22,033 bases of DNA from Colivivens sp963626085 (GCA_963626085.1 CAVFVJ010000022.1:1-22033); one strand, 5' to 3'. Numbered from the stretch's first letter, positions 1 through 9,455 are shown. Made by a program: numbers and translations. The notes: generated by a model not told the origin, from the sequence alone.

Positions 1-1266
1 CTAAATGATTCTTGCAAGGGGGAATGTCCCGGTGGTGAGTCGAATGCGAAGATGAGGCACATCTCTTCCTTTGAAGCTTTCGTGGTGGCGTTGGCAAGTC
101 GCATAGGCACTGGTAACCTCGCAGGTGTTGCCACCGCAATCAGTGTCGGTGGTCCTGGTGCTGTGTTTTGGATGTGGGCGATTGCCGTGCTCGGTTCGGC
201 ATCTGCCTTCATAGAGTCAACACTGGCCCAACTTTATAAACGCAAGGGCGAGACATCCTTTTATGGAGGACCTGCCTATTACATGAAGTACGGTCTTGGC
301 AAGGGGTGGATGGGTGTTCTCTTCGCAGTACTGATGACTGTCACATTTGGCTTTGCCTACAACTCAGTACAGAGCAACACAATCTGTCAGGCGTGGCAGA
401 ATGCGTTCGGTGTAGACTCGACAGTCATGGGTATCATTCTCACTGCACTCACACTGGTCATCATCTTCGGTGGAATCCACCGTGTGGCAAAATTCTCCTC
501 TATCGTAGTACCGTTTATGGCTGTTGTCTATCTCCTGGTGGCAGTGGGGGTGGTGGTATGTAATATCACGAGTCTGCCAAGGGTGCTGCTCACCATCGTG
601 GAGGATGCGTTTGGATTCAATCAGGCAACTGGAGGTATGCTTGGCGTTACCGTGATGCAAGGCATCAAGCGGGGACTGTTCAGCAACGAGGCTGGAGAGG
701 GAAGTGCCCCCAATGCGGCTGCCACTGCAACAGTGAGCCATCCAGTGAAACAGGGACTGATACAGTCGTTGGGCGTATTCATCGACACGTTGGTGGTATG
801 TTCATGCACCGCATTCATCATCTTGGTAAGTGGAGTGGACATTACCGCTTCAAATGGAATCCAACTCACACAGGACGCGATGTCGCATGAGATAGGCGGC
901 ATTGGCAATCCTTTCATAGCCGTTATAATATGGCTCTTTGCCTTCAGCACCATCATTGGTAACTATTATTACGGTGAGACGAATGTGAGGTACATCAAAG
1001 ACTCCAAATGGACGGTGTTCGTCTACCGTATAGCCGTCGCTGCAGTGGTGATGGTCGGGTCGGTGGTTTCGCTCGATTTGGCATGGGGTTTCGCAGACAT
1101 CACCATGGGACTGATTACCATGTGCAACCTCACCGCTATCGTCTTGCTCTCACGTCAGGCGGTGTTCTTGCTCAATGACTATTGTCGGCAGAAGAAAGAC
1201 GGTAAAGACCCTGTGTTCAGTAAGGAAAAGATGCCAGAGATTGCCGACAAACTCGAGGCATGGTAA
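1..1266 (+). CDS. AGCS-family sodium:alanine/glycine symporter, 5'-truncated by the window edge
   Basis: This is an inner-membrane secondary transporter that imports alanine or glycine with sodium (AGCS family). The reading frame is open from base 1, and the first ATG at 52 lies inside conserved family sequence (RHISSFEAF...GTGNLAGVATAI). The true start is therefore upstream of the window and the ATG at 52 is internal. Visible family marks are GTGNLAGVATAI, GGPAYYMKYGLG and the signature GLFSNEAGEGSAPNAAA from base 673. Many relatives have GMGSAPN where this one has GEGSAPN. Many hydrophobic segments follow up to a charged, soluble C-terminus. The stop TAA lies 59 bp before the glycosyltransferase gene. 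The family call is firm, but the exact substrate cannot be told from sequence. Confidence 0.93.
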   Translation, partial: LNDSCKGECPGGESNAKMRHISSFEAFVVALASRIGTGNLAGVATAISVGGPGAVFWMWAIAVLGSASAFIESTLAQLYKRKGETSFYGGPAYYMKYGLGKGWMGVLFAVLMTVTFGFAYNSVQSNTICQAWQNAFGVDSTVMGIILTALTLVIIFGGIHRVAKFSSIVVPFMAVVYLLVAVGVVVCNITSLPRVLLTIVEDAFGFNQATGGMLGVTVMQGIKRGLFSNEAGEGSAPNAAATATVSHPVKQGLIQSLGVFIDTLVVCSCTAFIILVSGVDITASNGIQLTQDAMSHEIGGIGNPFIAVIIWLFAFSTIIGNYYYGETNVRYIKDSKWTVFVYRIAVAAVVMVGSVVSLDLAWGFADITMGLITMCNLTAIVLLSRQAVFLLNDYCRQKKDGKDPVFSKEKMPEIADKLEAW

Positions 1267-1325
1267 CGGGTTGGTTACCTCCATTCGTACTAGTGTCACA
1301 TGAATAACAAGTTAATCAACAGAAT

Positions 1326-2168
1326 ATGAATTTCTCGTTACTGATAAGCAAGATAAAACTTTCCATCCAAAAGAAGTCTGGTGTCACCAAGAACAAGAAG
1401 TGTTTTGCCGCCTGGGCGGCAAAGGGACACATCAAGCAACCCACTGTGAGCGTGGTGATACAGAGCCACAATAAGAGTGAGCAGGTGAAACATATACTGC
1501 CCAAGTTACGTCTTTATAAGGATGTGGAAATTATCGTGATTGACGATGGGTCGGACTTGAACCATACAAAAGTACTTGCTGAAGTTCTCACTGGTGCCAA
1601 CGAGTTTATGGTGCGTGCCAATGACCTATATGAGAACATCACCTATGACAAATGTATCCGCTTCGCCAATGGTAAGTATATTGCCTTACTTCAGGATGAC
1701 GATGACTTTAACGGCATCTCATGGATGGGGCGTGCCGTGCAGCTCTTCGAGCAACATCCACAGATGGTTATCCTCGGTGGCAAGGACGGCATGGGTATCC
1801 GCTTCGAACATGACAGAGGTTGGGCTCATGGAGGAGACCATCAAGAGATGGGGGATTTCTGCTTCGTGACTGCCGTCAACAGAGCACCCATGTGGATTCG
1901 TAAGGACTTATTCGTGCAATACCTTCACCATATCGACTACAGTTTCGCCCCATTCCAGTTTGATGATTATGAGTTGTGCGCACGGGCTTGGACACTGGGA
2001 CTGAAGGTGGGCTGGTATAATGCTGGGTTCTGTAGTCTCAGCGTGGGAGGAATGCGTCTGTGGAACAATGCGTTCACCAAGGAACAGAGCGAGAAAAACG
2101 GCAAACGACTTTACGAGCTCTACAAAGACAAAGAGGAATTGCTTAAGACTGTTGCCGATAAGAAGTGA
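1326..2168 (+). CDS. Family 2 glycosyltransferase, target unknown
   Basis: This is a 280-aa cytoplasmic GT-A fold glycosyltransferase that would move a sugar from a nucleotide donor. The GT2 domain starts near residue 39 (TVSVVIQSHN). It contains the nucleotide-binding DDGS at residues 73-76 and the metal-binding acidic run QDDDDF at 123-128. The region around residues 200-235 (FDDYELCARAW) fits the acceptor side. No signal peptide or membrane helix is visible. It follows the transporter by 59 bp on the same strand and could share its transcript, but their functions are unrelated and it sits in no polysaccharide cluster. The acceptor could be lipopolysaccharide, a capsule or a protein glycan; nothing here decides between them. 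The start ATG at 1326 is the first in the frame. Confidence 0.85.
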   Translation: MNFSLLISKIKLSIQKKSGVTKNKKCFAAWAAKGHIKQPTVSVVIQSHNKSEQVKHILPKLRLYKDVEIIVIDDGSDLNHTKVLAEVLTGANEFMVRANDLYENITYDKCIRFANGKYIALLQDDDDFNGISWMGRAVQLFEQHPQMVILGGKDGMGIRFEHDRGWAHGGDHQEMGDFCFVTAVNRAPMWIRKDLFVQYLHHIDYSFAPFQFDDYELCARAWTLGLKVGWYNAGFCSLSVGGMRLWNNAFTKEQSEKNGKRLYELYKDKEELLKTVADKK

Positions 2169-2232
2169 AGACTTTCATTGCACAGAAAAATATTTATATC
2201 TTATTGTGCGTGCTTAATCGGAAAAAAATGAG

Positions 2233-2240
2233 TATATTTG
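2233..2240 (+). promoter_or_regulatory. Bacteroidetes-type -7 promoter element before kduI
   Basis: TATATTTG matches the Bacteroidetes -7 consensus TAnnTTTG. It lies 31 bp before the kduI start and would give a leader of roughly 25 nt. A clear TTTG -33 box at the usual 19-21 bp spacing is not seen, so this is a single-element call. Confidence 0.5.
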
Positions 2241-2271
2241 CCAAAAGTTTGCCCGATAAAACAGATAGGAT

Positions 2272-3114
2272 ATGAAAACAAATTATGAAATCCGCTATGC
2301 GGCTCATCCAGAAGACGCTAAAAACTATGATACGAAGCGTCTTCGTCGTGATTTCCTCATAGAGAAAGTGTTCTCTGAGGATGAAGTGAATCTTGTATAC
2401 TCCATGTACGACCGTATGGTTGTCGGAGGTGCTATGCCAGTCAAGGAGGAGCTATTGCTTGAGGCTATCGACCCGTTGAAGGCCACACATTTCACGACCC
2501 GTCGTGAGATTGGCGTTTTCAATGTCGGTGGATCCGGTGTAGTGAAGGTTGGTGATGAGAGTTACTCTCTCGGATACAAGGAAGCCCTTTATATAGGACG
2601 TGGAGAACGCGATGTGGTGTTTGTGTCAGATGACGCTGCCCACCCAGCTAAGTTCTATATCAACTCAACCACTGCTCACCAGGAGTATCCGTGCAAGAAG
2701 ATTACCAAGGCTGATGCCGACATCCTCGCCCTCGGGTCACTGGAAGAGAGTAATGACCGTGTCATCAACCGTATGATTGTGCAGAAGACACTCGACAGTT
2801 GCCAACTTCAGATGGGCATGACTGAACTGAAACCAGGAAGTGTCTGGAACACGATGCCCGCACATATCCATAGTCGCCGTATGGAGGCTTATTTCTATTT
2901 TGAGGTACCAGAAGGACAGGCTGTGTGCCACTTCATGGGAGAACCCGACGAGACACGCCACATCTGGATGCAGGGCGAACAGGCTGTACTGAGTCCTGAA
3001 TGGTCAATCCATGCTGCGGCGGCAACTCATAACTATACATTCATATGGGGTATGGGAGGCGAGAACCAGGATTATGGAGACCAGGATTTCTATGCGATTA
3101 CAGACTTGAAGTAA
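2272..3114 (+). CDS. kduI: 5-dehydro-4-deoxy-D-glucuronate isomerase
   Basis: KduI isomerises 4-deoxy-L-threo-5-hexosulose uronate, the spontaneous product of unsaturated uronates released by pectate or glycosaminoglycan lyases, to 3-deoxy-D-glycero-2,5-hexodiulosonate in the cytoplasm. The 280-aa length fits the family (about 278 aa). The cupin metal ligands are all visible as H198, H200, E205 (PAHIHSRRME) and H247 (EWSIHAAAA). They match the known E. coli ligands with a 2-residue offset. The N-terminus MKTNYEIRYAAHPEDAKNYD is typical. The gene starts a two-gene unit with kduD, 23 bp downstream, so the two successive steps are probably co-transcribed. No polysaccharide lyase is in the window, so the source of the uronate lies elsewhere. 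Confidence 0.96.
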   Translation: MKTNYEIRYAAHPEDAKNYDTKRLRRDFLIEKVFSEDEVNLVYSMYDRMVVGGAMPVKEELLLEAIDPLKATHFTTRREIGVFNVGGSGVVKVGDESYSLGYKEALYIGRGERDVVFVSDDAAHPAKFYINSTTAHQEYPCKKITKADADILALGSLEESNDRVINRMIVQKTLDSCQLQMGMTELKPGSVWNTMPAHIHSRRMEAYFYFEVPEGQAVCHFMGEPDETRHIWMQGEQAVLSPEWSIHAAAATHNYTFIWGMGGENQDYGDQDFYAITDLK

Positions 3115-3137
3115 CTAACAACTAAACTAAAAATATT

Positions 3138-3938
3138 ATGAATCTATTTTCACTTGAAGGTAAGAACGCGTGGATAACAGGTGCATCTTACGGTATCGGT
3201 TTCAATATTGCGAAGGCTTTTGTTGCAGCCGGAGTAAAGAATATCATATTCAACGACATAAACGAGTCAGCCCTCGAACGTGGACTGAACAACTACAAGG
3301 AAGCGGGCATAACTAATGTGCACGGCTATGTATGTGATGTCACCAATGAGGAGGCTGTGGGAAAACTGGTGAAGACTATCCATGAGGAGGTCGGTCAAAT
3401 CGATATCCTCGTGAACAATGCCGGTATCATCAAGCGTATTCCAATGCATGAGATGAAGCGTGCGGAGTTCCAGCAAGTTATTGATGTCGATTTGGTCGCA
3501 CCGTTTATCGTGTCTTCTGCCGTTCTTCCTGAGATGATGGAACGTAAGGAAGGTAAGATTATCAACATCTGCTCTATGATGTCTGAACTGGGACGTGAGA
3601 CTGTCAGTGCCTATGCTGCAGCAAAGGGTGGACTGAAGATGCTTACACGTAACATATGCTCTGAGTATGGTGCTTATAACATACAGTGCAACGGCATCGG
3701 GCCCGGTTATATCGCCACTCCTCAGACAGCTCCGCTGCGTGAGATTCAACCCGACGGTAGCCGTCATCCGTTCGACAAGTTCATTTGCGCAAAGACTCCT
3801 GCCGGACGCTGGTTGGACCCATCTGAGCTGGGCGGTCCTGCTGTATTCCTCGCATCACACGCTTCCGATGCGGTCAACGGACATATCCTCTATGTCGATG
3901 GTGGTATTCTCGCATACATAGGGAAACAACCAGAATAG
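3138..3938 (+). CDS. kduD: SDR-family 2-dehydro-3-deoxy-D-gluconate 5-dehydrogenase (KduD type)
   Basis: This is a 266-aa short-chain dehydrogenase/reductase expected to reduce 3-deoxy-D-glycero-2,5-hexodiulosonate with NAD(P)H to 2-keto-3-deoxygluconate, the step after KduI. The Rossmann motif TGASYGIG covers residues 14-21, NNAG is near 92-95, and the catalytic residues are S146, Y159 and K163 (YAAAK). It ends with the usual VDGGILAYIGKQPE-like tail. Bacteroidetes homologues are often labelled gluconate 5-dehydrogenase. The position 23 bp behind kduI favours the KduD role. The fold and catalytic residues are seen directly; substrate assignment rests on context. polA starts 43 bp downstream without a visible terminator between. 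Confidence 0.93.
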   Translation: MNLFSLEGKNAWITGASYGIGFNIAKAFVAAGVKNIIFNDINESALERGLNNYKEAGITNVHGYVCDVTNEEAVGKLVKTIHEEVGQIDILVNNAGIIKRIPMHEMKRAEFQQVIDVDLVAPFIVSSAVLPEMMERKEGKIINICSMMSELGRETVSAYAAAKGGLKMLTRNICSEYGAYNIQCNGIGPGYIATPQTAPLREIQPDGSRHPFDKFICAKTPAGRWLDPSELGGPAVFLASHASDAVNGHILYVDGGILAYIGKQPE

Positions 3939-3981
3939 GCTTTTGGATTATAAGAGATAAGGTGTAGGTATAGTGAGTTGA

Positions 3982-6822
3982 ATGTCCAATGACTTCGATG
4001 AGATGAAGAAACTGTTTCTGCTTGACGCATATGCGTTGATATACCGCGCGTATTATGCGTTGCTCCGTACTCCAAGGATAAACAGCAAACGAATGAACAC
4101 GTCTGCTGTTATGGGGTTCGTGAATTCCCTTGAAGAGGTCTTGAAGAAGGAAAATCCCGATTTCATCGGGGTGGCGTTCGACCCTAAGGGTGGCACGTTC
4201 CGTAATGAGATATATCCGGAATACAAGGCTCAGAGACAGGAGACACCAGAGGACATCCGGCTCTCTATACCGTATATCAAACAGATACTTGAGGCTTACA
4301 ACATCCCGATATTCGAAGTTCCGGGATATGAGGCTGACGATGTCATCGGCACACTCTCCGCACAGGCATCACTTCGGGGCGATATCATGACTTATATGGT
4401 GACACCCGACAAGGACTATGCGCAGTTGGTGAAGGACAATGTCATGATGTGCCGTCCACAACATGGTAACGCTGGTTTCGACATACTCGGACCGAAAGAG
4501 GTATGTGACAAGTATGGCATACAGTCGCCCCTACAGGTGATAGACCTGCTTGGACTCATGGGTGATACTGCAGATAATGTGCCTGGATGCCCGGGCGTAG
4601 GTGAGAAGACAGCGGTAAAACTTATAAATCAGTTCGGTGGAATCGAACAATTGTTGGAACGTTCGTCTGAACTGTCGGGTAGCATCAGGAAAAAGGTTGA
4701 GGACAATGCGGAGGGAATACGTTTCTCCAAACTGTTGGTAACTATCAAGACTGATGTGCCCATCCAATTGGATCTAGACATCCTGAGCAGGAAACAAACG
4801 GATATTGACAAGTTGAAGTCTCTGTTCGAAGAGCTGGAGTTCAGAACTCTGTTGCAGCGTATTACAGGCTCAGTCCCAACAAACAACAGGGTTGTCAATA
4901 AAACTGTTGTACAGCCCGATTTGTTCAGTAGCGTACAGACACCGATGGAACAGGACCGTCCTGTTCAGCCTTCAGACAATTCTCTCTCCTCACTGTTCGA
5001 CACTCCTTCGTTCGAAACATATAAGGATGTTCCCCATATATATAGATTAGTAAGCACACCAGAAGACATATCCCTGCTTGTCGGTGAAATCAAGTCGTCA
5101 AGTGTACTCTGTCTTGACACGGAGTCTACCAGCACCGAACCGATGCAGGCGGAACTGGTGGGACTTAGTTTTGCCATGAAGGAAGGTGAGGCTTATTATG
5201 TGCCTGTTCCTGCCGACAGGACAAGGGCAATGGAGATTCTGGAACGGTTCAGGGAAGTATACGAGGATGAGTCGATACTAAAGGTGGGACAGAACCTGAA
5301 GTATGACATCATCGTCCTTGCCAACTATGGGATTCATGTGAAAGGGCAGATGTTCGACACGATGCTCGCTCATTATGTGTTGAAACCGGAGATGAGGCAT
5401 AACATGGACTACATGGCAGAGGTCTATCTCCATTACAAGACGATTCATATTGAGGAACTGATAGGTCCCAAGGGACGTGACCAGAAATCCATGCGTGACG
5501 TGTCGCCCGAGGTGGTTTGCGACTATGCAGCAGAGGATGCCGACATCACGTTAAGACTGAAAAACGTATTCGAGAAGGAACTGGTACGAGAAGGTCTCAT
5601 GGACTTGTTCCAAACTGTGGAGATGCCGCTTGTCCCTGTGCTTGCTCGGATGGAACTGAACGGTGTGAGAATCGACACACGCTCACTTGCTGAGACTTCC
5701 AGAGAATTTACCAACCAGATGGAGGGGCTGGAGCGTCAGATATATGACATTGCCGGTACTACATTCAACATATCCTCACCGCGTCAGGTGGGTGACGTGT
5801 TGTTTGACAGACTGAAGATTGCAGATAAGGCGAAGAAAACAAAGACTGGGCAGTATGTGACATCAGAGGAGGTGCTTCAAAGCCTTAAGGGGAAGAATCC
5901 CATTGTCGGAAAGATATTGGATTACAGAGGATATAAGAAGCTATTGTCTACCTACATAGACTCTTTACCTCAACTGATAAATCCAAAGACAGGTCACATC
6001 CACACATCCTACAACCAGGCAGTGACTGCCACAGGCAGACTCAGTTCAAGCAATCCAAACCTTCAGAACATACCGATACGTGACGAGAACGGCAAGGAGG
6101 TACGTAAGGCGTTCATTCCCGATGAGGGCTGCGAGTTCTTTTCAGCAGACTATTCCCAGATTGAGTTGCGTATCATGGCCCACCTGAGCGGTGACGAGAA
6201 TATGATTGACGCGTTCAATGTGGGTCACGACATACATGCTGCCACTGCTTCCAAGATATTCGGGAAGCCGGTAGATGAGATTACAAGCGATGAACGGCGG
6301 AAGGCGAAGACCGCTAATTTTGGCATCATATATGGAATAACCACATTCGGGCTGGCGGAACGTCTGCAGGTGAGTCGCACTGAGGCTAAGGCTTTGATAG
6401 ACGGTTATTTCGAGACATACCCCAAGGTAAACGAATACATGAACAAGTCCATTGATACGGCTCGCAGGAAAGGATTCACGGAGACCCTGTTCGGTAGACG
6501 TTGTTACCTACCTGACATCAACAGCCATAATGCGGTGGTAAGGGGGTATGCCGAGAGGAATGCTATAAACGCACCCATCCAAGGTACAGCGGCAGATATA
6601 ATGAAGGTGGCGATGATACGTGTGTACCAAAGGATGTTGCGTGAGCGTCTGCGGTCGCAGATGATTCTGCAAGTACACGACGAACTGAATTTCAATGTGT
6701 ACCCAGACGAAAAAGAGGCATTGCAGCGAATTGTAATCGAAGAGATGCAAGGTGCGTTTGAGATGAGGGTGCCGTTGGTGGCAGACTGCGGCTGGGGAAA
6801 GAACTGGCTGGAGGCTCATTAA
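3982..6822 (+). CDS. polA: DNA polymerase I with 5' nuclease and 3'-5' exonuclease domains
   Basis: DNA polymerase I processes Okazaki fragments and fills repair gaps. The protein has 946 aa, the size usual in Bacteroidales. The 5' nuclease domain (about 8-290) shows LLDAYALIYRAYYA and VPGYEADDVIG. The 3'-5' exonuclease domain (about 370-545) keeps D379 and E381 (DTEST), QNLKYD and YAAEDAD, so proofreading looks intact. The polymerase domain keeps motif A (DYSQIELR, D723), motif B (R772, K776, F780, Y784) and motif C (VHDE, D900). All key acidic residues are present. The ATG at 4003 (MKKLFLLDAYAL) is an equally good start and removes seven residues with no counterpart in the relatives I recall. 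The gene sits behind kduD and may be partly read from its promoter. Confidence 0.97.
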   Translation: MSNDFDEMKKLFLLDAYALIYRAYYALLRTPRINSKRMNTSAVMGFVNSLEEVLKKENPDFIGVAFDPKGGTFRNEIYPEYKAQRQETPEDIRLSIPYIKQILEAYNIPIFEVPGYEADDVIGTLSAQASLRGDIMTYMVTPDKDYAQLVKDNVMMCRPQHGNAGFDILGPKEVCDKYGIQSPLQVIDLLGLMGDTADNVPGCPGVGEKTAVKLINQFGGIEQLLERSSELSGSIRKKVEDNAEGIRFSKLLVTIKTDVPIQLDLDILSRKQTDIDKLKSLFEELEFRTLLQRITGSVPTNNRVVNKTVVQPDLFSSVQTPMEQDRPVQPSDNSLSSLFDTPSFETYKDVPHIYRLVSTPEDISLLVGEIKSSSVLCLDTESTSTEPMQAELVGLSFAMKEGEAYYVPVPADRTRAMEILERFREVYEDESILKVGQNLKYDIIVLANYGIHVKGQMFDTMLAHYVLKPEMRHNMDYMAEVYLHYKTIHIEELIGPKGRDQKSMRDVSPEVVCDYAAEDADITLRLKNVFEKELVREGLMDLFQTVEMPLVPVLARMELNGVRIDTRSLAETSREFTNQMEGLERQIYDIAGTTFNISSPRQVGDVLFDRLKIADKAKKTKTGQYVTSEEVLQSLKGKNPIVGKILDYRGYKKLLSTYIDSLPQLINPKTGHIHTSYNQAVTATGRLSSSNPNLQNIPIRDENGKEVRKAFIPDEGCEFFSADYSQIELRIMAHLSGDENMIDAFNVGHDIHAATASKIFGKPVDEITSDERRKAKTANFGIIYGITTFGLAERLQVSRTEAKALIDGYFETYPKVNEYMNKSIDTARRKGFTETLFGRRCYLPDINSHNAVVRGYAERNAINAPIQGTAADIMKVAMIRVYQRMLRERLRSQMILQVHDELNFNVYPDEKEALQRIVIEEMQGAFEMRVPLVADCGWGKNWLEAH

Positions 6823-6883
6823 ACTATTTTGTTCAATAGAAATCTAACAATAACATTTATACTAATTATTTATCTCTCAATTT

Positions 6884-9370
6884 ATGAAGAAATTAATCAC
6901 TTTCTCTTTATTGGCAGTATGCGGTATGGGAAGTATCAGTGCCCAGAGCGACAATTCGGGCTATCCGATCACTCCGGTTCCTTTTACCGCTGTCAAGGTG
7001 ACACCTAACACATTCTGGGGACAGCGTCTGCAGGCAAGTAAGGATGTCACTATTCCACTTGCTTTCCGCAAGAGTGAAGAAACAGGCCGTTACAAGAATT
7101 TCGAGCAGGCCGCTGAACACATCAAGACTGGCAAGAATTTCGAGGTGACAATGGGCTATTCTTTTGATGACACAGACCCTTACAAGACTCTCGAAGGAGC
7201 CGCTTATCTGATGCAGACCTATCCAAAGGCATTGATTAACGGCACTCCTGTCGACAAGTACTGTGACAGCGTCATAGCTATCATTCAGTCTGCACAAGAA
7301 TCTGATGGGTATCTCTATACCGCCCGTACACAGAACCCGCAGCGTCCACACAACTGGGCTGGAACAAAGCGTTGGGAACTGGTCGAGGACCTCTCCCACG
7401 AGTTCTACAACCTCGGCCACTTGTGCGAGGCAGCCGTAGCGCACTATAACGCGACTGGCAAGAAGACCCTCCTCAACATCGCCAAGAAATATGCTGACTG
7501 TGTGATTAAGGAGGTAGGTACGGGTGCAGGACAGGCTCGTGTCGTACCAGGACACCAGATTGCTGAGATGGGTCTGGCAAAGCTCTACACAGCTACCGGT
7601 GACAAGAGATACCTCGATGAGGCTAAGTACTTCCTTGACCAGCGTGGAAAGATAGAACCTTCATGGAAACGTAGCCGTGGTGGCATGTACGTTGACAATG
7701 ACGGCTATTACCATAAGATAGACGAGTATGCACAGAGCCATAAGCCAGTACTCGAACAGGATGAGGCAGTTGGACATGCTGTGCGTGCCGGATACATGTA
7801 TGCTGGTATGGCTGATGTGGCTGCACTGACAGGCGACACATCTTACATCCATGCCATTGACCGTATCTGGGACAACATAGTAGGCAAGAAGTATTACCTC
7901 ACAGGTGGAGTTGGAGCTACTTCTTCTGGCGAGGCGTTCGGTGCCAACTATGAACTGCCTAACATGAGTGCGTATTGCGAGACTTGTGCAGCTATTGCAC
8001 AGGTATATCTGAATTACCGCCTCTTCCTCCTTCATGGAGAGAGCAAGTACTACGACGCACTTGAACGTTCTCTTTATAATGGCGTGCTGAGCGGTATTTC
8101 TATCGATGGAGGTAAGTTCTTCTATCCGAACCCACTTCAGTCTATGGGTCAGCACCAGCGTCAGGACTGGTTCGGTTGTGCTTGCTGTCCGTCCAATGCG
8201 GCACGTTTCATCCCTTCCTTCCCTCAGTATATCTATGCAGTTAAGGACAAGGCTCTTTACGTAAACTTGTTCGCAAGCAACGAGACTACAGTGAAGGTGG
8301 GCGGCAAGGCAGTCACTCTGCAGCAGTCAACCGACTATCCGTGGGATGGCGACATCACCATGACCATGAAGAAGGCAAGCGGCAACTTCGCACTCAAGAT
8401 ACGTATCCCTGGATGGGTACGCGGACAGGTTGTGCCAAGTGACCTCTACCATTATGCTGACGGAAAGAACCTCAAGTACAGCATCATGGTAAACGGCAAG
8501 GCTGTGACAAGTGAACTGAAGGACGGTTATTTTGTGATTGACCGCAAGTGGAAGGCAGGAGACAAGGTAAGCGTACACTTCGATATGGATACTCGTCTTG
8601 TTAAGGCTAACGGCAAGGTGGCAGCCGACAAGGGTCGAGCAGCTATCGAGCGTGGTCCGTTGGTTTATTGTGCAGAGTGGCCAGACAACGATTGCGATGT
8701 CCTCAGTGTTCTCCTCAACCAGGATCCTAAGTTTACAATGGGAACTACAGAGATTGCAGACACAAAGGTACAGACTCTCATCACAGGCGCTCAGACACTG
8801 AGTTTCAATGAGGATGGTAAATTGACTGCCAAGGACGAGAAACTGACCCTCATTCCTTACTATGCATGGGCACACCGCGGAAACGGCAACATGGCAGTAT
8901 GGCTTCCATACGACTTGAGTGCTACCAGTCCGGCTCTTCCACCGTCAATAGCATCACAGTCAAAGGTCACTTCTTCTGCTCGCATACCATCTATATCAGC
9001 TATCAACGACCGCCTTGTGCCTGCCGACGGAAACGACCGCAGCATCCCTTACACACACTGGTGGCCTAAGACCAACTCTACAGAGTGGCTTGCCTATGAG
9101 TTCAAGGAACCGACAGAGATATCCACATCAACTGTCTACTGGTACGATGACCAACCATGGCAGGGATGCAAGGTGCCTGATTCTTGGAAACTGTACTACA
9201 AGGATGCATCAGGCAACTGGGTAGAGGTTAAGAACCCGTCTGGTTACCCAACGGACAAGGGTGTCGCTTGCACCGTAAGTTTCGACCCAGTGAAGACATC
9301 TGGTGTCAAGCTTGAACTTGTTCAGCCTAAAGACAAGTCTTGTGGCGTCTTTGAATGGAGCGTTAAATGA
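6884..9370 (+). CDS. Secreted beta-L-arabinofuranosidase, GH127/GH146 (DUF1680)
   Basis: This is a predicted retaining exo-hydrolase that removes beta-L-arabinofuranose from plant glycans or glycoproteins. The protein has 828 aa. Residues 1-20 are a signal peptide (MKKLITFSLLAVCGMGSISA, cut before QSD). The alpha/alpha-barrel core runs to about residue 460, followed by beta-sandwich parts. The family's unusual zinc-cysteine active site is complete: E350 (GEAFG), C368 (YCETC) and the pair C434-C435 (GCACCPSN). The 18-residue spacing from the Glu to the first Cys equals that recalled for HypBA1 (E322, C340). Residues about 715-828 look like a discoidin-type carbohydrate-binding domain (WYDDQPWQGCKVPDSWKLYY). 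No Por-type tail is present. The stop codon TGA is the first three bases of a 22-bp repeat array. The GH127/GH146 choice and the exact substrate stay open. Confidence 0.93.
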   Translation: MKKLITFSLLAVCGMGSISAQSDNSGYPITPVPFTAVKVTPNTFWGQRLQASKDVTIPLAFRKSEETGRYKNFEQAAEHIKTGKNFEVTMGYSFDDTDPYKTLEGAAYLMQTYPKALINGTPVDKYCDSVIAIIQSAQESDGYLYTARTQNPQRPHNWAGTKRWELVEDLSHEFYNLGHLCEAAVAHYNATGKKTLLNIAKKYADCVIKEVGTGAGQARVVPGHQIAEMGLAKLYTATGDKRYLDEAKYFLDQRGKIEPSWKRSRGGMYVDNDGYYHKIDEYAQSHKPVLEQDEAVGHAVRAGYMYAGMADVAALTGDTSYIHAIDRIWDNIVGKKYYLTGGVGATSSGEAFGANYELPNMSAYCETCAAIAQVYLNYRLFLLHGESKYYDALERSLYNGVLSGISIDGGKFFYPNPLQSMGQHQRQDWFGCACCPSNAARFIPSFPQYIYAVKDKALYVNLFASNETTVKVGGKAVTLQQSTDYPWDGDITMTMKKASGNFALKIRIPGWVRGQVVPSDLYHYADGKNLKYSIMVNGKAVTSELKDGYFVIDRKWKAGDKVSVHFDMDTRLVKANGKVAADKGRAAIERGPLVYCAEWPDNDCDVLSVLLNQDPKFTMGTTEIADTKVQTLITGAQTLSFNEDGKLTAKDEKLTLIPYYAWAHRGNGNMAVWLPYDLSATSPALPPSIASQSKVTSSARIPSISAINDRLVPADGNDRSIPYTHWWPKTNSTEWLAYEFKEPTEISTSTVYWYDDQPWQGCKVPDSWKLYYKDASGNWVEVKNPSGYPTDKGVACTVSFDPVKTSGVKLELVQPKDKSCGVFEWSVK

Positions 9371-9455
9371 CTATATACTCTCAGCCCACTGACTATATAG
9401 TCTCGGTGCATTGACTATATACTCTTGGGACGTTGACTATATAGTCTCAAAAAAC
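9368..9455. repeat. Four tandem 22-bp units with core TGACTATATA[C/G]TCT
   Basis: Copies start at 9368, 9390, 9412 and 9434, exactly 22 bp apart. Each has a conserved core of about 14-15 bases (TGACTATATA, C or G, TCT, then C or T) and a variable 7-base remainder. Copies 2 and 4 contain the perfect palindrome GACTATATAGTC; copies 1 and 3 carry GACTATATACTC, so the two forms alternate. The first copy begins with the GH127 stop codon and the last runs into the terminator hairpin. The core was not seen elsewhere in the window. Confidence 0.9.

Noticed and set aside
52..54. ATG at 52 as the symporter start
   Set aside because: The frame is open to base 1 and the ATG sits within conserved family sequence; the gene is cut by the window edge.
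1262..1279. Inverted repeat GGTAAC-GGGTTG-GTTACC over the symporter stop codon
   Set aside because: The stem is only 6 bp and has no T-run, so it is not a convincing terminator. It could be chance.
6884..6943. GH127 as a lipoprotein, because of the Cys in LLAVCG
   Set aside because: The residue before the Cys is Val, not Gly/Ala/Ser, and a normal signal-peptidase I site (ISA before Q) fits better.
9368..9455. CRISPR array
   Set aside because: The 22-bp units have only 7 variable bases, far too short for spacers, and no cas genes are nearby.
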